Origin: Buttiauxella noackiae ATCC 51607
GTDB taxonomy: Bacteria; Pseudomonadota; Gammaproteobacteria; Enterobacterales; Enterobacteriaceae
NCBI RefSeq assembly: GCF_001654865.1
Contig: NZ_LXEO01000063.1
Span: forward strand, 1 to 64,000
Reading direction: 5' to 3'
Length of the DNA: 64,000 bases
This document shows positions 37,470 to 45,662 of the stretch, piece after piece (position 1 is the stretch's first letter; every line of letters begins with the position of its first letter). The notes under the pieces were generated by a model that saw only the letters and a list, made by a program, of their open reading frames with translations, was not told where the DNA came from and searched no databases. The translations under genes were made by a program, and so were the position numbers.

Positions 37470-38204
37470 ATGAAGCCTGCCATTTTGCTGGTGGATGACG
37501 ATTTGGCTATCTGCGACGTGCTGCGCGATGTGCTCAATGAGCACGTTTTTGAGGTGATGGTCTGCCATACCGGGAGTGATGCGCTGACAGCGATCGGTCA
37601 GCACCCAGGAATTGCGCTGGTGTTGCTCGACATGATTTTGCCTGACATTAACGGGCTGCTGGTGTTGCAACAAATTCAGCGCCAGCGGCCAGATTTACCC
37701 GTAGTGATGCTGACGGGGTTGGGAAGTGAGTCTGATGTCGTCGTCGGGCTGGAAATGGGGGCTGATGATTACATTGCCAAGCCGTTTAATTCCCGAGTTG
37801 TGGTGGCGCGTGTTAAAGCGGTGCTGCGCCGTTCTGGCGCATTGGCGTTAGAAACGACAACCACTAAAACCAGTGGCTTACATTTCAACGGCTGGCGGCT
37901 GGATACCGATCGCTGCCAGCTCTTTAACGCTCAATCCGAACAGGTTGACCTCACCCAGGGGGAATACGGTCTGCTGCTGGCGTTGATGCAAAATGGCCGC
38001 AAAGTCCTCTCGCGCGAAAGATTGCTGGAACTGACCCATAGCGAAAGCCTCGAAGTCTTCGACAGAACTATAGATGTGTTGATTATGCGCTTACGCAGAA
38101 AAATAGAGATAAACCCGCATCAACCGATATTAATCCGCACCATCCGCGGCGTGGGCTATGTTTTTTCAGCTGATGTTGTTCATGCTGAGAATAATGCTGC
38201 GTGA
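37470..38204 (+). CDS. OmpR-family response regulator
   Basis: A 244-residue two-component regulator: receiver domain (1-120) with acidic pocket DDD at 9-11, phospho-acceptor Asp54 in LLDMILPD, Thr82 and Lys104 (IAKPF); C-terminal OmpR winged helix (about 140-235) with DRTIDVLIMRLRRKIE and RTIRGVGYVF. The start at 37470 follows ACGGAGAA; a longer frame from 37341 is rejected because it crosses the fdhF upstream region. No kinase is adjacent. The nearest orphan kinase is the hybrid kinase at 45663, at the other end of the sugar module, so they may be partners. Confidence 0.88.
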   Translation: MKPAILLVDDDLAICDVLRDVLNEHVFEVMVCHTGSDALTAIGQHPGIALVLLDMILPDINGLLVLQQIQRQRPDLPVVMLTGLGSESDVVVGLEMGADDYIAKPFNSRVVVARVKAVLRRSGALALETTTTKTSGLHFNGWRLDTDRCQLFNAQSEQVDLTQGEYGLLLALMQNGRKVLSRERLLELTHSESLEVFDRTIDVLIMRLRRKIEINPHQPILIRTIRGVGYVFSADVVHAENNAA

Positions 38205-38225
38205 GTTGTTGAAGCCAAAAATCTA

Positions 38226-38510
38226 CTAATGTGCGGCAAGCTCACGGTAAAACTCAGGGTTAGCCTGGATGGTCGCCAACACTTTAGCCGCCAGGCCTGT
38301 TGGGTTGCGTCGTTTGGTTTCCCAGCTTTTGATGGTATCGACGCTTGTCCCCAATGCTTTTGCCATTTCACTTTGTGAAACATTCAGTTGCTCTCTGATC
38401 GCCTTCACATCTGCAATGTCATAACGGGTGACTCTGGCTGGCGTTTTTACACCATTCTTAATATCGACAGCTTCTTCAAGAGATGCTTTCAGATCGTCAA
38501 AAAAGCTCAT
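38226..38510 (-). CDS. HTH antitoxin-like regulator (HigA/NadS type), orphan
   Basis: A 94-residue protein with a Xre-type HTH (about 33-80: VKAIREQLNVSQSEMAKALG then TSVDTIKSWETKRRNPTG). Its N-terminus, MSFFDDLKASLEEAV, is characteristic of NadS/HigA-like antitoxins usually encoded next to a RelE/HigB toxin. No toxin ORF lies on either side, so it appears to be a solitary regulator or the remnant of a toxin-antitoxin pair. It is convergent with the response regulator gene (21-base gap). Confidence 0.75.
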   Translation of the reverse strand: MSFFDDLKASLEEAVDIKNGVKTPARVTRYDIADVKAIREQLNVSQSEMAKALGTSVDTIKSWETKRRNPTGLAAKVLATIQANPEFYRELAAH

Positions 38511-38597
38511 GTTATATTTAACCAGTAATTATTTAATGTGATGTATTCATATAATAGATTGGGTGCTTAAGACATCGCCCTAATTCCCTCACAAGTT

Positions 38598-38617
38598 GGG
38601 CGGGGCGAACCCCGCCC
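38598..38617 (-). terminator. GC-rich hairpin at the 3' end of the hok transcript
   Basis: GGGCGGGG-CGAA-CCCCGCCC, an 8-base all-GC stem with a tetraloop, beginning 12 bases beyond the hok stop codon. No T tract follows. It could protect the mRNA 3' end, as the 3' structure of hok mRNAs does. Confidence 0.55.
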
Positions 38618-38628
38618 GATTAGCCCTA

Positions 38629-38778
38629 CTATTCGGAGCAGGCCAGCCTGGCCGCGACCTCCTGTTTATCATTTCTTATTTTCACTTCGCAAAGATTACG
38701 CCGCGTTAATAAGGTTATTGCTATTAATGTTACGCAAACAATTAATAAACAGATGACAACAGTTTTTGTTGGCTTCAT
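38629..38778 (-). CDS. hok: Hok/Gef family small toxic peptide (type I toxin)
   Basis: A 49-residue peptide starting MKPTKTVVICLLIVC and ending RLACSE. It has one N-terminal membrane segment (about 6-25) and the family's diagnostic RRNLCEVKI motif with its Cys, like HokC/HokA. Hok peptides depolarise the inner membrane. The ATG at 38778 has an AAGGAG site 9 bases upstream, and the leader contains the AGCCTCTTAC-type block typical of hok mRNAs. A Sok-like antisense gene overlaps the leader. Upstream I do not find an uninterrupted mok leader frame. It is probably functional, as the frame and motifs are intact; activity cannot be judged from sequence. Confidence 0.85.
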   Translation of the reverse strand: MKPTKTVVICLLIVCVTLIAITLLTRRNLCEVKIRNDKQEVAARLACSE

Positions 38779-38825
38779 GCCTTTTACTCCTTGCCTTGTG
38801 GCGAGTAAGAGGCTAACCTCAACTT

Positions 38826-38880
38826 GTCGGAGTTGGGGACTAGCCTCGGGTTAACGTATAGTTGCCCGGGGCTTTCTTAT
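38826..38880 (+). ncRNA. sok: Sok-like antisense RNA of the hok locus
   Basis: On the plus strand, opposite the hok mRNA leader, TTGCCT (38791-38796) and TAACCT (38814-38819) with a 17-base spacer form a promoter. About 50 bases later there is a terminator stem AGCCTCGGG (38842-38850) / CCCGGGGCT (38865-38873) followed by TTCTTATTCTT. Predicted length about 55 nt, the size of Sok RNAs, which block hok leader translation and trigger RNase III decay. The rest up to 39099 is AT-rich with no gene that I can see. Confidence 0.65.
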
Positions 38881-39099
38881 TCTTAACGCTCAAGAATATC
38901 CCTCACTTATGCTCAGGACTGAAAGCCCTAAGCACCCGCTGCGTAGTTTACTCAGTTTTTATTTATTTGATATTAATTTGCCGATGTAATTTATTTTGAA
39001 AATTACATTTGTCTGGAAGGTTGCTCGCAAAAATTAGTGTTATATGGCTAATGAATAGAGAGTGAAAGTATATTTATGACTTGATTATTAACTTATCCA

Positions 39100-40116
39100 C
39101 TAATAACCAGTCGGTTGTTCATTTATAAAGTTCTGTAATTCCGTTAATGTTTTTGCACCATCGATCGCATTGGCGCATAAAAGATTCGCTCTTGCACAGG
39201 CGTGAGCCAATTTCAGGCTATCGACCAACGACCATTTTTCATGGCAGCCATATAATATTCCGGCACAGAAAGCATCACCGGCACCGACGCTGCCGATAAT
39301 TTCCGTTTGCGTTAATCTAAACGACGGCACCCATACGCCATCCATGCCTGGTTCAATACCCCATGCACCTTCCGGACAATGAATGACAACCCGTTGCCGA
39401 ACGCCAGAATCCATCAGCAAGGTCGCTGCCTGGGCGATATTTTCGATATGTGGATCGCCATTAGAACGGCGGATTTCCAATCCACTAAACTCACTGGCTT
39501 CCAGTTCATTGATCACCAGGTAATCCAGCCAACGCAGGGCAGGGAGCACCATTGGACGATAGCGTGGGTCGCCCTGTCGCGAGACTAAATCAAGCGAGGT
39601 TTCATAGCCGAGTTGCGTCATCTGCGCCAGTAAACGTGCGCTGCGGGTGCCGTACTCCGCGTCTTCCATATCCAGGCTATCAAGCAGCAGCAAATAGCCG
39701 AGATGGAATATTTTGAATGATGTTTCAAGGCGGTCAAAGGCGGGTAAATCGAGCAGGCGATTAGCGCCTGGCGAGTGAAAAAAGGTGCGTTGCCCGCTGG
39801 GATCGGTCATCACTTGCGACATAGACGTTGGCGCAAAAGTGGTGCGGTGCACATGCTGGCGGTTCACATGATACTGATCGAGCATCGCCATAATGTAATC
39901 ACCATCATGGTCGTCACCCACCAGACCCACCGCCTGAAGCGGCAGCCCGACATGCATTTTGGCCAAAGTTAGCAACACGTTTAATGGTGCGCCGCCGGTC
40001 GAACGTTCACTGTGAACTATTTCGGCAAGCCAGCCACGCTGCGGCCATTGCACAATTTGGTGCACATGGTCGACCAGCATATTTCCGGCGGCAATAATCC
40101 CGTTGCGCTCTGTCAT
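39100..40116 (-). CDS. PfkB-family carbohydrate kinase
   Basis: A 338-residue ribokinase/PfkB-family sugar kinase, the last gene of the sugar operon. The N-terminal signature region has GNMLVDHV and the STGGAPLNVLLTLAKM glycine loop (near 40); the C-terminal catalytic motif is GSVGAGDAFCAGILYG with the base Asp in GAGD (near 281). It presumably phosphorylates the ketose made by the isomerase, so that the neighbouring class II aldolase can cleave it. The exact sugar is not deducible. The gap to the aldolase gene upstream is 31 bases. Confidence 0.85.
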   Translation of the reverse strand: MTERNGIIAAGNMLVDHVHQIVQWPQRGWLAEIVHSERSTGGAPLNVLLTLAKMHVGLPLQAVGLVGDDHDGDYIMAMLDQYHVNRQHVHRTTFAPTSMSQVMTDPSGQRTFFHSPGANRLLDLPAFDRLETSFKIFHLGYLLLLDSLDMEDAEYGTRSARLLAQMTQLGYETSLDLVSRQGDPRYRPMVLPALRWLDYLVINELEASEFSGLEIRRSNGDPHIENIAQAATLLMDSGVRQRVVIHCPEGAWGIEPGMDGVWVPSFRLTQTEIIGSVGAGDAFCAGILYGCHEKWSLVDSLKLAHACARANLLCANAIDGAKTLTELQNFINEQPTGY

Positions 40117-40147
40117 AACCTCTCCTTAATGGCTACTGGGATAGGCT

Positions 40148-41008
40148 CTAAGCCTTGTCTGAACTGCCAAAAATCCGCATCTGTTGTGCGACGACATCCG
40201 TAATCGCCTCTTCAATACCCAGCAATAACTCGGCGAACTCGTCATAAATGGCATGACGTTGATTCATTCTCTGCTCGATGGCACCGAGTGCGGCCTGTGA
40301 CATTCCGGTATAGAAATTGATTTTGTGAATACCGAGGCTTATCGCTTTTCTGAAATCTTCGTCACTAATGCCCGAACCCCCATGAAGCACCAGCGGCAAG
40401 CCAGTTTGGCTACGAATAGCGGCAAGTCTGTCGAAATCGAGTTTCGGCTCACCTTTGTATTTACCGTGTGCGTTGCCGATAGCAACGGCCAGCGCGTCGA
40501 TGCCGGTTCTGTCGACAAAATCACGTGCCACTGCTGGATCGGTAAACTTGTTGCTATCGGCTTCGCCATACAATGCACCGCCTTCGTCACCGCCCACTGC
40601 ACCCAACTCAGCCTCGACCGAGACACCCACCGCGTGGCACATCTTCACCACTTCGCGGGTCTGACGAATGTTCTCCTCATATTCAAGTGTAGAACCATCG
40701 AACATGACTGAACTAAAACCGAGGCGTAAAGCGCGAACGACCGCTTCAAAGTGCAGGCCGTGGTCAAGATTGAGCACCACCGGAATATCGTGGCGAGCCG
40801 CTTCGAACTTGACGGCTTCAACCAGTGAATCCAGCGAGACATACTTAAAATGGACTTCAGCAATATTGATGATAAACGGTGAGTTCTCTTGCCTTGCCGC
40901 GGCAAAAAGGGCGCGCAGAAAGTGGCTGTCGAGAACGTTAAATGCCCCTAATGCGTAACCATTGGCGCGTGCATGAGCCAGTCCGTGTGCGAGTGATATC
41001 AAAGCCAT
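40148..41008 (-). CDS. Class II fructose-bisphosphate aldolase family protein
   Basis: A 286-residue zinc aldolase of the GatY/KbaY/FbaA group, which cleaves ketose (bis)phosphates to DHAP and an aldehyde. Catalytic and metal motifs are visible: NLDHG (Asp82, His83), EAELGAVGG (near 130), the His of AIGNAHGKYKG (near 180), and HGGSGISDEDF (near 208) for phosphate binding. The start at 41008 follows AGGGGAA; an in-frame ATG at 41059 lies inside the isomerase gene. It is adjacent to isomerase and kinase genes, so it completes a sugar-cleaving pathway. Confidence 0.88.
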   Translation of the reverse strand: MALISLAHGLAHARANGYALGAFNVLDSHFLRALFAAARQENSPFIINIAEVHFKYVSLDSLVEAVKFEAARHDIPVVLNLDHGLHFEAVVRALRLGFSSVMFDGSTLEYEENIRQTREVVKMCHAVGVSVEAELGAVGGDEGGALYGEADSNKFTDPAVARDFVDRTGIDALAVAIGNAHGKYKGEPKLDFDRLAAIRSQTGLPLVLHGGSGISDEDFRKAISLGIHKINFYTGMSQAALGAIEQRMNQRHAIYDEFAELLLGIEEAITDVVAQQMRIFGSSDKA

Positions 41009-41031
41009 AATGATTCCCCTGGTGTTGGAAA

Positions 41032-41715
41032 TTAAAAGTGCTGGCGATACTCGTTGCACAGCAATTGCCGCGCAGGTTCGTCTTCAATAATGGAGTTAAA
41101 TCGCTCAAGGGGTTTGAGGAAACGGTTGTCGCGGTCGTCGTCGTTGACCATCGACACTTCCCCTACCAGAACGTCGCCGTATCCCGGCTCGCCCCAAAAA
41201 CTGTGGTAAATACCTGGCACCAGACAAATGCTCTCGCCCGGTGAGAGACGCAGTTGGCTACCCGCCGCATGAGTCTGTCGGCAGCCATCAATCACGACGG
41301 TGACATCGCTCTCTTCGGTCTGTTCAAACTGGTCAGAATTCCACAATTCAACAATCAAATTACCGCCGCCGCGATTGATAATGTCTTCGCGTTTGCGCCA
41401 GTGAAAATGCATCGGCGTGAGTTGCCCTTCGCGGACATGCATGATTTTTTCGGCATAACTTTTTGCATACGGTGCGCCATCGGGTGAACCGTTACGCAGC
41501 GTGAATAACGTCAGCCCCTGAGCGAGAAAATCGTTTCCGCCGAAGGCCGTCACATCCCAACCGAGTTTTAAATCAAATACTTCCTGCCAGATTTTTTTAT
41601 CGAGCTGCTGCCACTTCGTCAGGTCGTAAGAGGCGAATGGAGGCAAATGAACATCGTGCTGCATAAAGAAATGGCGCGTTTGAGAGAGGATTTGATTAAC
41701 TTCAGATCGTTTCAT
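41032..41715 (-). CDS. D-lyxose/D-mannose isomerase (cupin type)
   Basis: A 227-residue cupin isomerase of the D-lyxose ketol-isomerase family, closely like the E. coli O157:H7 protein Z5688 whose structure showed metal ligands His103, His105, Glu110 and His171. The same residues are at the same positions here: MHFHWRKRED (H103, H105, E110) and PGIYHSF (H171). It interconverts D-lyxose/D-xylulose and D-mannose/D-fructose. It sits between the binding-protein gene and the aldolase gene, so its product probably feeds the kinase and aldolase. Confidence 0.9.
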   Translation of the reverse strand: MKRSEVNQILSQTRHFFMQHDVHLPPFASYDLTKWQQLDKKIWQEVFDLKLGWDVTAFGGNDFLAQGLTLFTLRNGSPDGAPYAKSYAEKIMHVREGQLTPMHFHWRKREDIINRGGGNLIVELWNSDQFEQTEESDVTVVIDGCRQTHAAGSQLRLSPGESICLVPGIYHSFWGEPGYGDVLVGEVSMVNDDDRDNRFLKPLERFNSIIEDEPARQLLCNEYRQHF

Positions 41716-41740
41716 TTTGCAGTATTTTCCTCACGCTGTT

Positions 41741-41818
41741 GTCTGATGGCGCTGCGCTTATCCGACCTACAATCAACATGTTGTAGGTCGGATAAGGTAT
41801 TTGCGCCGCCATCCGACA
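41741..41818. repeat. REP/BIME-like pair 5
   Basis: CTGATGGCGCTGCGCTTATC then CGACCTAC, and inverted GTAGGTCGGATAAGGTATTT then GCGCCGCCATCCGAC, in the gap between the binding protein and isomerase genes. Confidence 0.8.
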
Positions 41819-41841
41819 AAAATGGCAGACAGTGGCAAAAA

Positions 41842-42774
41842 CTATTTCACCGTCCAGCCCTTATACGTGCCGATATTGTCCTTATCGATCATCGTCACCG
41901 GAATCAGCACCGGCTCTTTTGGCGCGGGTTTGCCTTGCAGAATGTCGTAGCCAATCTCGACCGCTTTTGCCGCCATCACTTGCGGGTCTTGCGCAGGAGT
42001 TGCTACAAACAGCGTATTCCCGCCGCGTTTCAGAGCTTCTTCAGCATCCGGGCTACCATCTACGCCAACAATAAAGAACTCGTTACGTTGTGCTTGTTTT
42101 GCTGCCAGATCGGCACCGATCGCTGTCGGATCGTTGATCGCAAACACGCCGTCGATCTTCGGGTTTGCTGCAAGCAGAGATGTCATCACCTCAAGGCCAC
42201 CTTCACGGCTGCCTTTGGCGTTCTGGTTAGAAGACAGAACTTTGATATCCGGGTGCTTTTTAAACTCAGTTACGCAGCCTTCGACACGGTTCTGCACCGC
42301 AGAAACTGGAGGCCCGTTGATGATCACCACATTGCCTTTGTTTTTCAGGCGATCCGAAATGTACTTACAGGCCATTTCACCTGCCTGGGTGTTGTTCGAT
42401 GTGATCGTTGCATCCGCCCCTTCCGCTGCTACGTCCACCGCCACTACCACGATCCCGGCATCTTTAGCGCGTTTGACTGCCGGGCCGATCCCTTTCGAAT
42501 CAGCGGCGTTGAGAATGATCATATCCACTTTCGCGGCAATAAAGTTATCGATTTGCGACACCTGCTGGCCGAGATCGTAACCGCTGGAAACCAGCGTCAC
42601 TTTCACGTTATCCCCCGCCAGTTTTCGGGCTTCAAGCTCTGCACCTTTGGTTATCTGCACGAAGAAGGGGTTGGCGAGATCGCCCACCGTCACCCCGATG
42701 GATTTCAATTCTTTGGCCTGAACAAAGGGTACGGCGGCAATCATGAGTGCTGCAGCTAGCATCTTCAAACGCAT
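41842..42774 (-). CDS. Sugar ABC transporter substrate-binding protein (RbsB-like)
   Basis: A 310-residue periplasmic pentose/hexose-binding protein (type I fold). The signal peptide spans residues 1-20 (cleavage after VQA). Hallmarks: IGVTVGDLANPFF (near 26), ADSKGIGPAVKRAKDAGI (near 100), GVFAINDPTAIGA (near 215) and GVDGSPDAEEAL (near 240). The start at 42774 follows AGGAGA; a longer frame upstream crosses a REP palindrome. It delivers sugar to the permease and ATPase encoded upstream; the isomerase next to it suggests an aldose such as D-lyxose or a related sugar (inference). Confidence 0.9.
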   Translation of the reverse strand: MRLKMLAAALMIAAVPFVQAKELKSIGVTVGDLANPFFVQITKGAELEARKLAGDNVKVTLVSSGYDLGQQVSQIDNFIAAKVDMIILNAADSKGIGPAVKRAKDAGIVVVAVDVAAEGADATITSNNTQAGEMACKYISDRLKNKGNVVIINGPPVSAVQNRVEGCVTEFKKHPDIKVLSSNQNAKGSREGGLEVMTSLLAANPKIDGVFAINDPTAIGADLAAKQAQRNEFFIVGVDGSPDAEEALKRGGNTLFVATPAQDPQVMAAKAVEIGYDILQGKPAPKEPVLIPVTMIDKDNIGTYKGWTVK

Positions 42775-42796
42775 GGTGAATCTCCTGTCTGGTTTT

Positions 42797-42881
42797 GGCG
42801 GATGACGCTCACGCTTATCCGGCCTACGAAAGAGCATGGTTATCGGTTTTGTAGGGTGGATAAGCGAAAGCGTCATCCACC
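42797..42881. repeat. REP/BIME-like pair 6
   Basis: GGCGGATGACGCTCACGCTT then ATCCGGCCTAC, and inverted GTAGGGTGGATAAGCGAAAG then CGTCATCCACC, between permease and binding-protein genes. Such elements often fine-tune the relative level of an abundant binding protein. Confidence 0.8.
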
Positions 42882-42888
42882 GTTTACG

Positions 42889-43911
42889 TTATGCACTTTG
42901 ATGGTGACGGGTACGGTATTTGTCGATTAGCACCGCAATGATGATCACCGCACCCTTGATCACCAGTTGCCAGAAATACGAGACGCCCATCAGCGTCATG
43001 CCATTGTTGAGCGTGGCGATAATCAGCGCGCCGACCAGCGTGCCGGTAATTGTGCCGATACCGCCGACGAAACTGGTGCCGCCAAGAATGACTGCTGCGA
43101 TGGCATCAAGCTCATAACCCATCCCAAGGTTGCCGTTGGCGCTGTAGAGCCGCGAAGCACTCATCACGCCGCCAAGCCCGGAAAGCAAACCGCTCATGCC
43201 ATACACGAACAGCAAGACCAGCCACACTTTGATACCTGTCAGGCGTGCAGCCTGCATATTGCCGCCAACCGCGTAGATATGAACGCCAAGCGTGGTGCGG
43301 CGCAGAATGAACCAGCAGACAACAATCACCGCCAGTGCAATAACGACCAACCACGGAATTGGGCCAAGATACGAGTTGCCTATCCATTCAAAATTGATAT
43401 TGGAGTTAATCACCGTGGTGCCATCGGCCAGTAAATAGGCCGCGCCACGCAGCGCGGTATAAGTGCCAAGCGTGACGATAAACGGCGGTAGCCCGGCCCA
43501 GGCGACAAGCATGCCGTTAAACAGCCCAAGCCCGGTGCCCATCATCAGCGCTGCAGGGATCGACAGCGATTCCCAGCCTGGCATGAGCGAAACCACCATC
43601 GCGGTCACCGCTGTCGTGCCCAGAATCGAGCCCACGGAAAGGTCGATCCCACCGGTCAAAATAATGAAGGTCATCCCCGCGGCGAGAACGATATTGATCG
43701 ACGATTGGCGGGCGATATTTAGCAGGTTAGACTCGGTAAAAAAGTTCGGTGTGATAAAGCCAAAAACGGCGACGATCAGGATCAAAATCGGCAAAATCCC
43801 AACGGTTTGCATCAAATCACCAAACAGTGCTTTTTTCAGCGAGGCGGATTTGGCGACTTGCTGGGGAGTTGTGTGCGCCAGTGGCGTTTCTTTGGGTTGA
43901 TTAGTTGCCAT
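42889..43911 (-). CDS. Sugar ABC transporter permease (RbsC-like)
   Basis: A 340-residue inner-membrane permease of the ribose/AraH class with 8-10 hydrophobic segments. Family motifs: [20 protein letters not shown] with LSVGS (near 75) and the coupling loop [14 protein letters not shown] (near 215). The start at 43911 (ATGGCAACT, after AAGGTGG) overlaps the end of the ATPase gene by 11 bases, so the two are translationally coupled. It forms the membrane channel of the importer. Confidence 0.9.
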   Translation of the reverse strand: MATNQPKETPLAHTTPQQVAKSASLKKALFGDLMQTVGILPILILIVAVFGFITPNFFTESNLLNIARQSSINIVLAAGMTFIILTGGIDLSVGSILGTTAVTAMVVSLMPGWESLSIPAALMMGTGLGLFNGMLVAWAGLPPFIVTLGTYTALRGAAYLLADGTTVINSNINFEWIGNSYLGPIPWLVVIALAVIVVCWFILRRTTLGVHIYAVGGNMQAARLTGIKVWLVLLFVYGMSGLLSGLGGVMSASRLYSANGNLGMGYELDAIAAVILGGTSFVGGIGTITGTLVGALIIATLNNGMTLMGVSYFWQLVIKGAVIIIAVLIDKYRTRHHQSA

Positions 43912-45427
43912 GGTTAACCACCTTTTTGTGGGCATCTTCAACGCCGGTTGCCAGCGTCATAATGTTCTCTTGTGTGATATCAGCGGCGTGCAATTCCCCG
44001 GCAATACTGCCTTCGCGCATCACATACACCCGATCGCTCATGCCGACTACTTCGGGCAATTCGCTGGAGATCATCAGGATCGCCACGCCCTGTTTTGCCA
44101 TCTGGCTCATGATCCGGTAGATCTCACTTTTTGCGCCGACATCCACACCGCGCGTTGGCTCATCAAGGATCAAAATACGTGGGCCGATCGCCACCCAGCG
44201 TGAGATCAACAGTTTTTGCTGGTTGCCGCCGGATAACCCGCCTGCGCGGACTTGTGCATGCGGCACGCGGATATTGAGCAGGCTGATAGCATCGTCAGAA
44301 ATAGTCTGGGCTTTTTTACGATCCAGCCAGCCGTAGTGCGCATCGCGCTCAAGTGTTGCCATAGTGATGTTGTCTTGCGCGGCAAGTTCGAGGAATAAGC
44401 CCTGCTCTTTGCGGTTTTCAGTCAGGAATCCAATTCCGTGGCTAATTGCTTCGCGCGGGGAGTGAATCTTCACGGGTAGACCGTCGATTTCTATCGTGCC
44501 GCCGGTGGATTTACGCACGCCAAAAATCAGCTGCGCCAGCTCAGAACGTCCGGCTCCGACTAGCCCCGCAAGGCCGACTATCTCGCCGGATTTCACCTGC
44601 AGGCTGACCGGCTGCACTTTTGCGCCGTCCGTCAGGTGGTGAACATTCAGGCGTACCGTTCCCAGCGGAATATCGCGTTCTTTATTGAACAGATCGCTTA
44701 GCGGGCGGCCCACCATCATGCGCACCAGCTCGTTGGCATTGAGGTGTTCACGCGTCAGACTGCCGACGTATTGCCCGTCGCGCAGCACGCTCACGCGGTC
44801 AGAAAGCTCGTACACTTCCGCCATGCGGTGGCTGATATAGATAATCGCCATCCCTTCATCGCGCAGTCGCATAATCAGCTCGAACAGGCGGTGCGTTTCG
44901 CGTGAAGAAAGTGCTGCGGTAGGTTCATCCATTACTAAAATGCGGCTGTTGCGGTGCAGCGCGCGGGCGATTTCCACCTGTTGCTGTTCGGCAATGGTCA
45001 GGCGTGAGACTAAATCGCTGGCTTTAAACTGTGCGCCGAGGCGGTCGATAACCGTCTGGGCTTGCATCACCATCTCTTTGCGCTTGACTAAGCCACCGCG
45101 TGACAGCTCGCTGCCGAGAAAGATGTTTTCGGCGACCGTCAGGTTTGGCGCAAGCTGCATCTCCTGATAAATCAGCGTGATGCCTGCGTTTAATGCGTCT
45201 TTCGGCCCCTTGATACTCCAGGGTTCGCCGTTAATTAAGATCTCGCCGCTGGTGGCGGTATAGGCACCGGCGAGGATTTTCATCAGCGTGCTTTTACCCG
45301 CGCCGTTTTCCCCCATTAAGGCGTGGATTTCGCCAGGAAACACCGTTAAGTCGACACCTTTCAACGCATAAAACTTGCCGAATGACTTGGCAATATTGCG
45401 CATCTCCAGAATGGGAACGCTACTCAT
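43901..45427 (-). CDS. Sugar ABC transporter ATP-binding protein (RbsA-like)
   Basis: A 508-residue tandem ABC ATPase of the monosaccharide class. The first module has Walker [10 protein letters not shown] (near 40) and [11 protein letters not shown] (near 165); the second has the degenerate Walker [10 protein letters not shown], the signature LSGGNQQK and [11 protein letters not shown], as usual in this class. The start at 45427 follows AGGAGT; an upstream in-frame start at 45469 is less likely. It is the first gene of the operon ATPase-permease-binding protein-isomerase-aldolase-kinase. Confidence 0.9.
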   Translation of the reverse strand: MSSVPILEMRNIAKSFGKFYALKGVDLTVFPGEIHALMGENGAGKSTLMKILAGAYTATSGEILINGEPWSIKGPKDALNAGITLIYQEMQLAPNLTVAENIFLGSELSRGGLVKRKEMVMQAQTVIDRLGAQFKASDLVSRLTIAEQQQVEIARALHRNSRILVMDEPTAALSSRETHRLFELIMRLRDEGMAIIYISHRMAEVYELSDRVSVLRDGQYVGSLTREHLNANELVRMMVGRPLSDLFNKERDIPLGTVRLNVHHLTDGAKVQPVSLQVKSGEIVGLAGLVGAGRSELAQLIFGVRKSTGGTIEIDGLPVKIHSPREAISHGIGFLTENRKEQGLFLELAAQDNITMATLERDAHYGWLDRKKAQTISDDAISLLNIRVPHAQVRAGGLSGGNQQKLLISRWVAIGPRILILDEPTRGVDVGAKSEIYRIMSQMAKQGVAILMISSELPEVVGMSDRVYVMREGSIAGELHAADITQENIMTLATGVEDAHKKVVNHGN

Positions 45428-45569
45428 GGCGCGACTCCTGCGGATAGGGTTTCGATTGCTGCCAGTCAATCACGCCCAGGTAAATGCAAAATGTCAGAAG
45501 CCGTTCATATTTGTCATATTGATGAATAGTTAATGGGGATCACATTACTGTGACGGATTGAGTCTGCGG

Positions 45570-45642
45570 ATGCCGGATGGCGCTACGCTTATCCGACCGA
45601 CGAACTGCATTTATAGGGGAGATTCGCGTAGCGACATCCACC
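45570..45642. repeat. REP/BIME-like pair 7
   Basis: GCCGGATGGCGCTACGCTTA then TCCGACCGACG, and a decayed inverted partner ATTCGCGTAGCGACATCCACC, in the divergent region between the ATPase and kinase genes. Confidence 0.7.
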
Positions 45643-45662
45643 AGAAATCACGGAGCCAAACC

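Noticed and set aside
38779-38870. A mok leader frame overlapping hok
   Set aside because: The frame that overlaps hok is closed by a TAG about 35-40 bases upstream of the hok start, so no complete mok-like frame could be supported.
41647-42759. A 370-residue plus-strand ORF opposite the sugar-binding protein gene
   Set aside because: It is Cys/Arg/His-rich, shows no family likeness, and is fully antisense to a well-supported gene with signal peptide and ribosome site.
45520-45560. A CRP site (ATCACATTACTGTGACG) upstream of the sugar operon
   Set aside because: The half-sites are in the wrong order and spacing (TCACA...TGTGA with 4 bases) for CRP.
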